A DNA stretch of 34,100 nucleotides from Bacillota bacterium (lineage in GTDB: Bacteria > Bacillota > Clostridia > Lachnospirales > Lachnospiraceae), in NCBI GenBank assembly GCA_023420935.1, contig JAEZUR010000002.1, forward strand, positions 1-34,100, given 5' to 3'. The notes under the pieces were generated by a model, which did no database searches, was not told the DNA's origin, and worked only from the letters and a program-made list of their open reading frames with translations. Shown here in pieces: positions 8,381-14,991 of this stretch. Both the position numbers and the translations under genes were made by a program. Numbering within the stretch: the stretch's first letter is position 1; the number at the start of each line of letters is the position of its first letter.

Positions 8381-8674
8381 GAAAAATAACCTAATTTCCC
8401 GTTTCTAATTCAAACTTTTACTATATTTTTAGAATGAATGACATTTATTTGCAAAATAATTAGAAATATTTAATAATTTGTATAAATATATTCTATTTTC
8501 ACTCTATTACGACAAATTATCACAGTTTTTTTTATATTATTTCCTTTTATTTGACAATGATTTTGTCAAGTATTTAGTCTCATCTTTTTATCATTTTTAT
8601 GATTTTATCACAAACAACAAAACAAACATTCGAACTTGACAGCATTTTATTCCCACAAAAAAACCATGTATTTA

Positions 8675-8754
8675 TGTGGATAATGTGGATAAGTCGGTGT
8701 ATAACTCATTTTCTTTGTAAAACGGCCATTATTTAATGTGGATAACTTTCCACA
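8675..8754. promoter_or_regulatory. DnaA-box cluster
   Basis: Three exact DnaA boxes (TTATCCACA, seen on the plus strand as TGTGGATAA) occur at 8675-8683, 8684-8692 and 8737-8745; the first two abut directly. A fourth with one mismatch (TTATACACC on the minus strand) is at 8696-8704, and a weaker opposite-strand match CTTTCCACA is at 8746-8754. Spacing and same-strand orientation resemble DnaA-binding clusters rather than chance. There is no dnaA or dnaN beside it, so a replication-control or DnaA-regulated site is more likely than the chromosomal origin. Confidence 0.65.
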
Positions 8755-8948
8755 TACAACTAGGACACTTTTTTGTTATTCCCCACTATTAACTAATTAC
8801 ATTCATAAGTTTTTGTGCAGTATGTATAGCTCTCCTTTTGTCAACAAAGAAAAATGTAATTTTCCCATATCTTTTTGCAAACAATTATAAACTCATTTCT
8901 TTAAATTTTCAAAATATTATGACAAATTCATTGGAAATCTTCCTTTCA

Positions 8949-9323
8949 TTAATAATAGTAATGAAGATCTCCTTGAAGTGATCTTTCATATTCATCAATC
9001 TTATTTGCCAAAAAAGGAGCCAAGCCTACAAATTCTGCTCCATACGAATGATTTCCTTCTTCGTTCTGAAACTTACGTACAATCCGAACCACCGCATAGA
9101 AGTAACTACTCTCACCCAACTTAATCTTCCCATTAAAGTAATATTCAAGCGGTAAGTCAGCATGACAATAAAATCCTAACCCTGTTTTGGAGATATCAAA
9201 TACTTCAACTTCAGCATCTAGGTTATTAATTACAACGTAATCCTGTTTAAATATAGAGTTAACCTCTAAATGAAGCTCAATTGGTAATCTCTTATGTTTT
9301 CTTCTCTCATACCCATACTGCAT
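8949..9323 (-). CDS. PilZ domain protein, probable c-di-GMP receptor
   Basis: A 124-residue single-domain protein with the two c-di-GMP-binding signatures of PilZ domains: an arginine-rich RRKHKR (7-12) near the N-terminus and DISKTGLGF (about 43-51, the D/NxSxxG motif). Proteins of this type change motility, adhesion or polysaccharide synthesis when they bind c-di-GMP. AAGGATG lies upstream of the ATG, and a -10 TATAAT is at 9365-9370 on the minus strand. It appears to be transcribed alone. The partner and output are unknown; a diguanylate cyclase gene (30962-32995) is in the same window but not adjacent. Confidence 0.85.
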   Translation of the reverse strand: MQYGYERRKHKRLPIELHLEVNSIFKQDYVVINNLDAEVEVFDISKTGLGFYCHADLPLEYYFNGKIKLGESSYFYAVVRIVRKFQNEEGNHSYGAEFVGLAPFLANKIDEYERSLQGDLHYYY

Positions 9324-9364
9324 ACCCTTAACATCCTTTCCTATATATATTTATTTGTCATTTT

Positions 9365-9370
9365 ATTATA
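9365..9370 (-). promoter_or_regulatory. -10 element upstream of the PilZ gene
   Basis: Minus-strand TATAAT in the context GTGGTATAAT, about 42 bp before the start codon. No convincing -35 was found at the right distance. Confidence 0.4.
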
Positions 9371-9455
9371 CCACATTTTACTAAATTTGTATTTAATTTA
9401 TTATCTTGTTCCATCAACACAAAGCATGCTCCATAATGTTCTATTATCACAAATC

Positions 9456-9489
9456 AAAAAAGAGCATCCTAGTTTCCTAAGATGCTCTT
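9456..9489 (-). terminator. Terminator after the NlpC/P60 gene
   Basis: AAGAGCATC (9460-9468) pairs with GATGCTCTT (9481-9489), with partial pairing inside, and is followed on the minus strand by a T run (9456-9461). Confidence 0.85.
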
Positions 9490-9509
9490 GTATAAGAATC
9501 GTTCTTATA

Positions 9510-10811
9510 TTATTCAACTACACGTCTAGCGCCATATGGTGTTCTATAATAAATATTAGAAACCTTAATGCCAGTCTTTTTATTACTTGCATGAACAACT
9601 TGTCCTCCACCAATACAAATTGCAACATGTCCTACTGAACCATTACTTCCGTAGAAAATTAAATCTCCTGCTCTTGCATCAGATACATCTATCTTCTTAC
9701 CAACTGTAGATTGAGATGATGATGTTCTAGGAAGACCAATACCAAATGATTTGAATACAGATTGTACAAAACCAGAACAATCAGCTCCATTGGTTAAGCT
9801 TGTACCACCATAAACATATGGATTACCTACAAACTTAAGTGCAAATGATGCAATTTCAGCACCTGATCCACTTCCAACCACTTTTCCGAAATCGGATGAA
9901 TCATTATTTGACGTATTATTATTCGAATTATTGTTACTTGAATTATTATTTGAGTTGTTATTATTTGAATTATTGTTAGAAGAATTATTGTTCTGGTTAT
10001 TCTTCTCTCTCTCTGCTAATTTTGCTGCCGCTTCTTCTTCGGCTCTTCTAGCTTCTTCTTCGGCCTTTGCTTTCGCTTGTTCTTCTTCAACTGAGATAGC
10101 CTGTTTAAATTCTACACGAATATCAACATATTCCTTTGACACATAACCAACAGTAGCTTCTGAACCTTCATTTCCTTCATCGATCAGAATTTTAACCCAC
10201 TCATCATATTCTTTTACTACTTCAAACTCTTCACCCAATGGAACTAATGTTAAAACAGTGGCGTCTATACTTTTATCTTCACGAACCTTAAGCGTAGTAG
10301 TATTTACTTTTGCCCATTTCGTACCATACTTGTCAACTAATTCTTCTGCACTGAATCCAATTGCTAAAAATTCGGTATTTATGTAACCCTCAACTTTACC
10401 TGATTTGATTTTAACCCATTTATCATCCTGTTTTAAAATCTTCGCTGCTGATCCTTCGTATAACTTACCAAGAATCTCGCTATCTGTATTAGGCTCTTTT
10501 CTTATATTAACATAGTCATCCGCTATAGATATACCTGTGTCTGCATACTCCGATACAGGTTCGACAGTTGATTCTGGCTCAACTACTTGCTTTGCTGCTT
10601 CATTGGTCTGCGCTGACATCACTTGTGACATAACTGCTACTGGATCAGCATTCTCTGCTGAGTAAAACTTGTCCAATGAAATTGATATACCTGCAAGGCC
10701 TGTCTCCGTAGATAATGTTGCAGATGTAAGCTTAGGCGCATGTATTGATGCCATAACAGTTAATGCTGCTGCCATGCACAATGCCGATTTAACTATAACT
10801 TCCTTCTTCAT
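9510..10811 (-). CDS. Secreted SH3b - NlpC/P60 cell-wall endopeptidase
   Basis: A 433-residue exported peptidoglycan hydrolase. It opens with a signal peptide (about 1-31: MKKE, hydrophobic stretch, then APKLTSA). Two bacterial SH3 domains follow (about 98-151 and 165-231), which usually bind the cell wall, then a charged coiled-coil (241-270), an Asn/Ser-only linker (271-304), and a C-terminal NlpC/P60 domain (about 315-433) with catalytic Cys345 in GADCSGFVQ, His395 in VGHVAI and His407. NlpC/P60 enzymes cut D-Glu to diaminopimelate bonds in stem peptides during cell separation and wall turnover. It is a single-gene unit with a perfect-consensus promoter and a WalR-like repeat in the leader. 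Catalytic class is firm; the exact bond is inferred. Confidence 0.94.
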   Translation of the reverse strand: MKKEVIVKSALCMAAALTVMASIHAPKLTSATLSTETGLAGISISLDKFYSAENADPVAVMSQVMSAQTNEAAKQVVEPESTVEPVSEYADTGISIADDYVNIRKEPNTDSEILGKLYEGSAAKILKQDDKWVKIKSGKVEGYINTEFLAIGFSAEELVDKYGTKWAKVNTTTLKVREDKSIDATVLTLVPLGEEFEVVKEYDEWVKILIDEGNEGSEATVGYVSKEYVDIRVEFKQAISVEEEQAKAKAEEEARRAEEEAAAKLAEREKNNQNNNSSNNNSNNNNSNNNSSNNNSNNNTSNNDSSDFGKVVGSGSGAEIASFALKFVGNPYVYGGTSLTNGADCSGFVQSVFKSFGIGLPRTSSSQSTVGKKIDVSDARAGDLIFYGSNGSVGHVAICIGGGQVVHASNKKTGIKVSNIYYRTPYGARRVVE

Positions 10812-10850
10812 TTATTTCCCCTCCAAAATATTAAATCTATAAGTAAAATT

Positions 10851-10867
10851 GTTACGAAATTGTTACA
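10851..10867 (-). promoter_or_regulatory. WalR-like direct repeat in the NlpC/P60 leader
   Basis: On the minus strand TGTAAC (10867-10862), five bases, CGTAAC (10856-10851). This differs by one base from the WalR (YycF) consensus of two TGTWAH hexamers 5 bp apart. WalR controls cell-wall hydrolase genes in Firmicutes. The site lies just downstream of the -10, where binding would repress. Confidence 0.35.
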
Positions 10868-10880
10868 CGATTACTTGGTC

Positions 10881-10909
10881 ATTATATCAATATTTTCAAA
10901 TTTTGTCAA
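10881..10909 (-). promoter_or_regulatory. Perfect-consensus sigma-A promoter of the NlpC/P60 gene
   Basis: Minus-strand TTGACA (10904-10909), 17-bp spacer, TATAAT (10881-10886), with TGA directly before the -10. All twelve consensus positions match. It lies about 70 bp before the start codon. Confidence 0.85.
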
Positions 10910-10955
10910 GGAGTATCTGAATTGATATATTTTCCCATTGTTCCGTTTTAACTTG

Positions 10956-11003
10956 AAAACCCCTAATTTACAGCGTTTCAGGCGCTTATATATTAAGGGT
11001 TTT
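10956..11003 (-). terminator. Terminator after trxB
   Basis: AAAACCCCTAAT (10956-10967) pairs with ATTAAGGGTTTT (10992-11003) apart from one mismatch, with an inner AGCG/CGCT stem. On the minus strand it ends in GGGGTTTT. Confidence 0.7.
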
Positions 11004-11030
11004 ATTTACATTATTTGATTTTATTATACA

Positions 11031-11954
11031 TTAATTCTCGTTTAAATATTTTTCTACAGCTGTAATTGCATTTGCACCGTCTGATGCAGCTGTTATAACT
11101 TGCTTTAATTGCTTTGTTCTTATGTCTCCTGCAGCAAATACACCCGGAATATTTGTCTCACAATTTTCATCTGCTATTATATATCCACTGTCGTCAGTTG
11201 CAAGAATTTCTTGGTATATTTGCGAGCTAGGCACATTTCCTACCGCAATAAATACGCCTGCTAATTCAATCTGTTTTGTTTCATTATCCTTAAGTGATTT
11301 TACTTGTATTGCTTCCACATAATCTTTTCCCTCAATTTGTTCCACAACACTATCCCAGATAACTTCCACATTATCCAGAGAAAGCAGCTTAGAAATAATT
11401 GATTTTGCAGCTCTAAATTCGTCTCTTCGATGAATAACATAAACTTTTTCGCACAAACGGGCTAAAAAGATAGCATCCTCTAAAGCCACATCTCCACCAC
11501 CAATCACCGCAACAGTCTTATTTCGGAAAAACGCCCCGTCACATGTTGCACAATATGAGACACCCATGCCCGTTAGTTCAGCTTCACCTGGCACATTTAA
11601 TTTACGATATACTGCACCTGTTGCAATAATAACTGTTTTACCGTGATATACCTGACCATTATCTAATTTTATTTTTTTAGTATTTTCTTCTAATTGAAAC
11701 TCTGCCACATCTCCCTGAGCAAAGTTCACCCCAAGACGGTCACAATGCTTTCTAAATTTATCTGCCAACTCAAAACCACTTATCCCTGGTATCCCCGGAT
11801 AGTTATCCACTTCATAGGTATTAATGATCTGTCCACCACTTAAAGGATTTTTCTCAATTACCAATGAGCTAAGTTCCGCTCTAGACGCATAGATTCCTGC
11901 TGTAAGTCCTGCCGGACCAGATCCTATTATAATAACATCAAGTATAGTTTCCAT
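11031..11954 (-). CDS. trxB: Thioredoxin reductase (NADPH)
   Basis: Reduces oxidised thioredoxin with NADPH through FAD and a redox disulfide. The 307-residue protein has the FAD-binding GSGPAG (11-16), the active-site CATC (135-138), the nucleotide-binding GGGDVALED (152-160), HRRDEFRA (175-182), whose arginines read the 2'-phosphate of NADPH, and a second FAD motif GVFAAGDIR near the C-terminus. Length fits the low-molecular-weight class. AGGAGG precedes the ATG. It is transcribed alone, divergently from the small yjfB-like gene, with overlapping promoters. Confidence 0.96.
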   Translation of the reverse strand: METILDVIIIGSGPAGLTAGIYASRAELSSLVIEKNPLSGGQIINTYEVDNYPGIPGISGFELADKFRKHCDRLGVNFAQGDVAEFQLEENTKKIKLDNGQVYHGKTVIIATGAVYRKLNVPGEAELTGMGVSYCATCDGAFFRNKTVAVIGGGDVALEDAIFLARLCEKVYVIHRRDEFRAAKSIISKLLSLDNVEVIWDSVVEQIEGKDYVEAIQVKSLKDNETKQIELAGVFIAVGNVPSSQIYQEILATDDSGYIIADENCETNIPGVFAAGDIRTKQLKQVITAASDGANAITAVEKYLNEN

Positions 11955-12015
11955 GATGTATCCTCCTGTTCTTCTGTAATATTTAATAATATATCTTACT
12001 TTTTTTAATTCTTTA

Positions 12016-12031
12016 TGCTATAATTATAGCA
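12016..12031. promoter_or_regulatory. Overlapping divergent promoters of trxB (-) and yjfB-like gene (+)
   Basis: A perfect 16-bp palindrome TGCTATAATTATAGCA supplies a TGC-extended -10 TATAAT to both strands: plus at 12019-12024, minus at 12023-12028. On the plus strand a weak -35 TTACTT (11996-12001) is 17 bp upstream. No good minus-strand -35 is seen; its expected position is CTATAC (12046-12051), over the yjfB start. Confidence 0.6.
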
Positions 12032-12051
12032 CAGAAAGGTGTGATGTATAG

Positions 12052-12228
12052 ATGGATATATCTGCTTTAACTTCACTATCAACTAAGCAGCCTGTTATGA
12101 CTAATGTAAATGTCGCAGTACTAGGTATGAGTTTAGATGCCATCGAAACGATGGGCGATAATTTCACCAAAATGCTTGAGCAATCTGTTCAACCTAATCT
12201 TGGACAAAACATTGACATTTTGTTATAA
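12052..12228 (+). CDS. yjfB: Small YjfB-like putative motility protein
   Basis: A 58-residue protein, short enough to be skipped by common length cut-offs. It begins MDISALTSLS, has a central amphipathic stretch NVAVLGMSLDAIETMGDNFTK and ends QPNLGQNIDILL, matching the YjfB_motility family layout (start MDI.AL, helix, conserved LG.NIDI end). Members are associated with motility genes in Bacillus and clostridia but have no established molecular function. AAAGGTG lies about 11 bases before the ATG, a slightly long spacing. It is transcribed alone from a promoter overlapping that of trxB and is followed by a strong terminator. Confidence 0.8.
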   Translation: MDISALTSLSTKQPVMTNVNVAVLGMSLDAIETMGDNFTKMLEQSVQPNLGQNIDILL

Positions 12229-12231
12229 CAG

Positions 12232-12285
12232 AAAGGGACTGTTGCAAAAAGTAGTTTATAATTCTATTTTGCTCAGCCCCTTTTT
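12232..12285 (+). terminator. Terminator after the yjfB-like gene
   Basis: A long stem with few mismatches, AAAGGGACTGTTGCAAA (12232-12248) against TTTGCTCAGCCCCTTT (to about 12283), followed by TTTTTC on the plus strand. It also lies just past the end of the convergent CPBP gene. Confidence 0.8.
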
Positions 12286-12305
12286 CATATTACATTTTAT
12301 TCTTC

Positions 12306-13304
12306 TTACATTCTTGTCGTAACTTCTATCCAAATCATTATTATAACACAGATAACGATTCCAATTAACAATGACAAACTACCTATTTTATGATTAATCT
12401 GTCCAATTGAACTTCCTTCTATTCCTTCTGTTAATACATCCTGATTACGTTCCTGTTTTCGAAATATGAATTTAAAACCATCCCATCTACCTTGTATCTT
12501 AGACATTAAAATCATTAACAAAACTGCCAATACCGTAGTAAATGTTGCAATAAATGCATAACTTATAATCAATGGAATCAAGGTTGATGCAGTATATTCA
12601 ACCGTATCAGGAAACAGTTCAGCCGCTTTAACATTACCATATGTGATACGAATTAAATCCTCTATTCTTGGCATCATATATGTCATCACTACTGAACTTC
12701 CATTTATGGTAAAATGAATGATCATGGTAGTTAATATAGAATCTGTTGCTTCAATCATAACTGCAAACACGACACCCATTGCAAACGCGTAGATAAATTG
12801 ATTAAAATTCATATGCAGCAAACCAAATAATAAACCACTAAGTACCACCGCTTTTAAGGGATTTACCTTTCTATATTCATGAAAGAAAACTCCTCTATAT
12901 ACGGCTTCCTCAAATATACACGGTATAAATGCTATGATAAACAAACTTAAAAATAAAGGATTATTCTCTACCACATTAGTTACCGTATCGTCGATCACAT
13001 TTGTAGAAAATAGTAAGGAAATTAAGTTTAATAGTGTCATTAACGGAGTAATTAAAAATGCAAAAACAATTGCAAGAAACATATTCACTGTCTTAATCTT
13101 TTTTAAACGTATTACTTCTAATATATTCTGCTTGGTAATTATAATATAGAAAAGCATCGGTATTATTAATAATACTTGAGAAAACATCAGTGCAAAAAAG
13201 TAATTCTTTATCAATGGTTCGAACACCGACATTACAAAAGATCCTAGCACAGCTACAATTACGGTTATTAAATAAACTCTGTTAACCTCTTTCACTCTAT
13301 TCAT
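12306..13304 (-). CDS. CPBP family intramembrane metalloprotease
   Basis: A 332-residue membrane protein with about eight hydrophobic segments. The CPBP (Abi/CAAX-protease and bacteriocin-processing) motifs are present: EExxxR at E132, E133, R137 (FEEAVYRG), H164 with N168 in LLHMNFNQF, and HFTIN with H197 and N201. In the family the Glu and His residues bind the metal inside the membrane. Bacterial members have been linked to bacteriocin self-immunity, peptide maturation and cell-surface functions, but the substrate here cannot be told. CAGGAG precedes the ATG, which follows the upstream methyltransferase stop by only 4 bp, so the two are co-translated. The C-terminus (about 260-332) adds a charged loop and a last membrane segment. 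Confidence 0.9.
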   Translation of the reverse strand: MNRVKEVNRVYLITVIVAVLGSFVMSVFEPLIKNYFFALMFSQVLLIIPMLFYIIITKQNILEVIRLKKIKTVNMFLAIVFAFLITPLMTLLNLISLLFSTNVIDDTVTNVVENNPLFLSLFIIAFIPCIFEEAVYRGVFFHEYRKVNPLKAVVLSGLLFGLLHMNFNQFIYAFAMGVVFAVMIEATDSILTTMIIHFTINGSSVVMTYMMPRIEDLIRITYGNVKAAELFPDTVEYTASTLIPLIISYAFIATFTTVLAVLLMILMSKIQGRWDGFKFIFRKQERNQDVLTEGIEGSSIGQINHKIGSLSLLIGIVICVIIMIWIEVTTRM

Positions 13305-13308
13305 GCTA

Positions 13309-13911
13309 TTACTCCTGTTTGTTATTATCTATTTTTCGAGCAAACACATTAATCCATTTTTCATCTTCTCTATCTTCTCGCACATCATTTGTTTTAAAGA
13401 TTTCTATGATTTCTAATTGTCTGTGTCTACTAAGTATATCTTTTATAGTTTTTGTAGTATAATATTTAAAATATCTATCCTTAAAGACGCCTTCAAAATC
13501 GCCATATTTAAAGGACATATATAAAATCCCATCTAGATTCATACTAGCAATTACTTTATCTAATATATCATCTATCTCTTCTGGTTTCACATGTAACAGT
13601 GAAGCACATGCCCATACGCCATCGAATACCTCATCAAAATCTATTTCTGAAAACTTCAATTGCAGTACATCCTGTCCAATATGTATACTAGCTAGTTCAC
13701 ATAATTCCTCTGCACCATCTACTGCCGTTACATCAAATCCGTTTTCAATAAAGTACAAGCTGTCTCGTCCTGAACCGCAACCCAGATCTAAAACTGCTGC
13801 TCCTTCTGGTAACAATTCAATAAACTTATCTAGTGTTTCCTCTACATTAAGTTCTACTGTACTATCATAGTATTCTCCGGCGTGCTGATTATAATAATCT
13901 ATCGAGTCCAA
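13309..13911 (-). CDS. Class I SAM-dependent methyltransferase
   Basis: A 200-residue small methyltransferase. Motif I VLDLGCGSGRDS (about 41-52) binds S-adenosylmethionine, followed by the acidic residue in VTAVDGAEEL and the post-motif FDGVWACASLLHV. It resembles the UbiE/TehB-like family; the substrate is unknown. The start is a TTG at 13911, seven bases after AAAGGAGG. The open frame continues upstream, but only through the ribosome-binding site. It is the first gene of a pair with the CPBP protease; a -10 TATAAT lies at 13938-13943 on the minus strand. Confidence 0.87.
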   Translation of the reverse strand: MDSIDYYNQHAGEYYDSTVELNVEETLDKFIELLPEGAAVLDLGCGSGRDSLYFIENGFDVTAVDGAEELCELASIHIGQDVLQLKFSEIDFDEVFDGVWACASLLHVKPEEIDDILDKVIASMNLDGILYMSFKYGDFEGVFKDRYFKYYTTKTIKDILSRHRQLEIIEIFKTNDVREDREDEKWINVFARKIDNNKQE

Positions 13912-13937
13912 CAAAACTCCTCCTTTCAAATATTTAT

Positions 13938-13943
13938 ATTATA
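13938..13943 (-). promoter_or_regulatory. -10 element upstream of the methyltransferase gene
   Basis: Minus-strand TATAAT in the context TTTGGTATAAT, about 27 bp before the TTG start. The -35 is weak. Confidence 0.4.
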
Positions 13944-14045
13944 CCAAATTACTTATAAGAATGCTATCATTATTTATCTACGAACCGAGGGTAACACTGG
14001 TAAGCTATCTGCATTAGATTAGTGCCATGCCTAGTACACAAAGAA

Positions 14046-14073
14046 AAGGATGCAGTATTAATACCACATCCTT
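14046..14073 (-). terminator. Terminator after the ridA operon
   Basis: AAGGATG (14046-14052) pairs with CATCCTT (14067-14073), with an inner GTATTAATAC self-complement, followed on the minus strand by TTTTC. It lies 13 nt past the stop of the 77-residue gene. Confidence 0.75.
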
Positions 14074-14085
14074 GATGACTATTTA

Positions 14086-14319
14086 TTAACCCTGCATCAT
14101 AAACTTAACCAGTTTATCTAAATCTTCTGGCTCATATGCAATTACTTCAAGTTCACTGATTTCTCCATCAGAAAACATTTTTGCAAGTGATACATATTGA
14201 GAAAGTTTAGATTTTAAATTAAGTCTATCTCCTTCCTCTGATACCAATTCCACTTTACCTTTACAACTATCCACCACTTCAAAAAATTTGTCAATGTTTG
14301 TAATGTTTGTTAGCTTCAT
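14086..14319 (-). CDS. Small conserved-looking protein of unknown function
   Basis: A 77-residue soluble, acidic protein with no signal peptide or membrane segment. It contains KFFEVVDSCKGKVELVSEEG, RLNLKSKLSQYVSLAKMF and a C-terminal EPEDLDKLVKFMMQG. I do not recognise a characterised family, though such small proteins seem common in Lachnospiraceae. AAGGAGG precedes the ATG, which is 17 bp after the ridA stop, so it is the second gene of a two-gene operon ending in a terminator. Good ribosome-binding site and operon position argue that it is real. Confidence 0.75.
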   Translation of the reverse strand: MKLTNITNIDKFFEVVDSCKGKVELVSEEGDRLNLKSKLSQYVSLAKMFSDGEISELEVIAYEPEDLDKLVKFMMQG

Positions 14320-14336
14320 GCCCCATACCTCCTTTA

Positions 14337-14714
14337 TTATTTAAATGCGATTGCATCAATCTCGATCTTAACATCTTTTGGTAGTCTAGCCACTTCAACA
14401 CAAGATCTCGCTGGGAAATCTTTTGTGAAATACGTAGCATAAATCTCATTGATTTTACCAAAATCGTTCATATCTTTAATGTAAACTGTTGTTTTCACAA
14501 CGTTATCTAAACTTGTTCCTGATTCTTCTAATAAGGCTTTTAAATTAGAAAGAGTTTGTTTGGCTTGTTCCTCAACGGTTCCTGTTACTAACTCTCCTGT
14601 TGCAGGAATAATTGGAATTACTCCAGAAGTAAACACAAAACCATTTATCTCAATTGCCTGTGAATACGGACCGATTGCCGCTGGCGCTTTTGGTGTACTA
14701 ATTATCTGTTTCAT
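14337..14714 (-). CDS. ridA: RidA family reactive enamine/imine deaminase
   Basis: RidA hydrolyses reactive 2-aminoacrylate-type enamines made by pyridoxal-phosphate enzymes, protecting metabolism. The 125-residue protein (start MKQIISTPKAPAAIGPYSQ, ATG 14714 with GGAGG before it) shows the family opening P.APAAIGPYSQA, the central VVKTTVYIKDMNDF and the C-terminal signature FPARSCVEVARLPKDVKIEIDAIA, including the substrate-binding arginine in PARS. Thirteen further in-frame codons upstream include the ribosome-binding site and are not translated in this model. It is followed by the 77-residue gene in the same operon. Confidence 0.95.
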   Translation of the reverse strand: MKQIISTPKAPAAIGPYSQAIEINGFVFTSGVIPIIPATGELVTGTVEEQAKQTLSNLKALLEESGTSLDNVVKTTVYIKDMNDFGKINEIYATYFTKDFPARSCVEVARLPKDVKIEIDAIAFK

Positions 14715-14751
14715 TATTCTGCCTCCTTCATATATACGGTTGTACAAACTC

Positions 14752-14757
14752 ATTATA
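14752..14757 (-). promoter_or_regulatory. -10 element upstream of ridA
   Basis: Minus-strand TATAAT about 38 bp before the ridA start. A weak -35 GTGTAA lies 17 bp further upstream. It is divergent from the tandem promoter module before the thioesterase gene. Confidence 0.45.
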
Positions 14758-14800
14758 TACTATTTTTTTCCTAATTACACTAGTTTTTTTTCAAATTAAT

Positions 14801-14972
14801 GATATAATGAAAAGTAATTTCACTTGCTTGCAAGGGTGAAATTGCTTCAGGATCATGAACACGCTTTTTCGTTCATGATATAATGAAAAAGTAATTTCAC
14901 TTGCTCGCAAGGATGAAATTGCTTCAGGATCATGAACACGCTTTTTCGTTCATGGTATAATGAAAAGTAATT
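14801..14972 (+). repeat. Tandem duplication of a promoter/hairpin module (two full copies and a third start)
   Basis: Copy 1 is 14801-14876 (76 bp), copy 2 is 14877-14953 (77 bp), and the first 19 bp recur at 14954-14972. The full copies differ by two substitutions and one inserted A. Each copy starts with a -10 TATAAT (14803-14808, 14879-14884, 14956-14961), then carries a hairpin AATTTCA...TGAAATT with an inner CTTGC/GCAAG stem, then a second hairpin CATGAAC/GTTCATG. In copies 1 and 2 the two substitutions fall in the loop and the bulge of the first hairpin, so pairing is unchanged. Confidence 0.93.
14934..14961 (+). promoter_or_regulatory. Most gene-proximal promoter of the thioesterase-cvfB operon
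   Basis: TATAAT (14956-14961) with an extended TGG before it and a partial -35 TGAACA (four of six) about 17 bp upstream inside the second hairpin. The first base of the thioesterase start is 31 bp past the -10. Equivalent -10 boxes lie one and two repeat units upstream. Confidence 0.5.
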
Positions 14973-14991
14973 ATTTCAAAAGGAGTAGGAT

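Larger units (their letters stand above)
8291..8948. other. 658-bp AT-rich intergenic region between hpf and the PilZ gene
   Basis: No gene is apparent. It holds the hpf promoter at the left, very AT-rich sequence at about 8400-8640, a 7-bp inverted repeat TTGACAA (8551-8557) / TTGTCAA (8563-8569), and a cluster of DnaA-box sequences at 8675-8754. No clear terminator follows the PilZ gene in this stretch. Confidence 0.7.

Noticed and set aside
8400..8754. DnaA boxes plus AT-rich DNA considered as the chromosomal origin
   Set aside because: No dnaA, dnaN, recF, rpmH or gyr genes in the surrounding 34 kb, which would be expected beside oriC in this group; called a DnaA-box cluster instead.
9931..10146. 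Leucine/serine-rich plus-strand frame
   Set aside because: It is the antisense of the Asn/Ser linker and Glu-rich coiled coil of the NlpC/P60 gene, with no ribosome-binding site.
13981..14040. Short G+C-richer patch checked for a tRNA or small RNA
   Set aside because: No cloverleaf, CCA end or strong promoter could be made out.
14801..14972. Repeats considered as a CRISPR array or MITE
   Set aside because: The 76-77 bp units are contiguous with no variable spacers, and lack terminal inverted repeats with a target duplication; they contain promoter elements.
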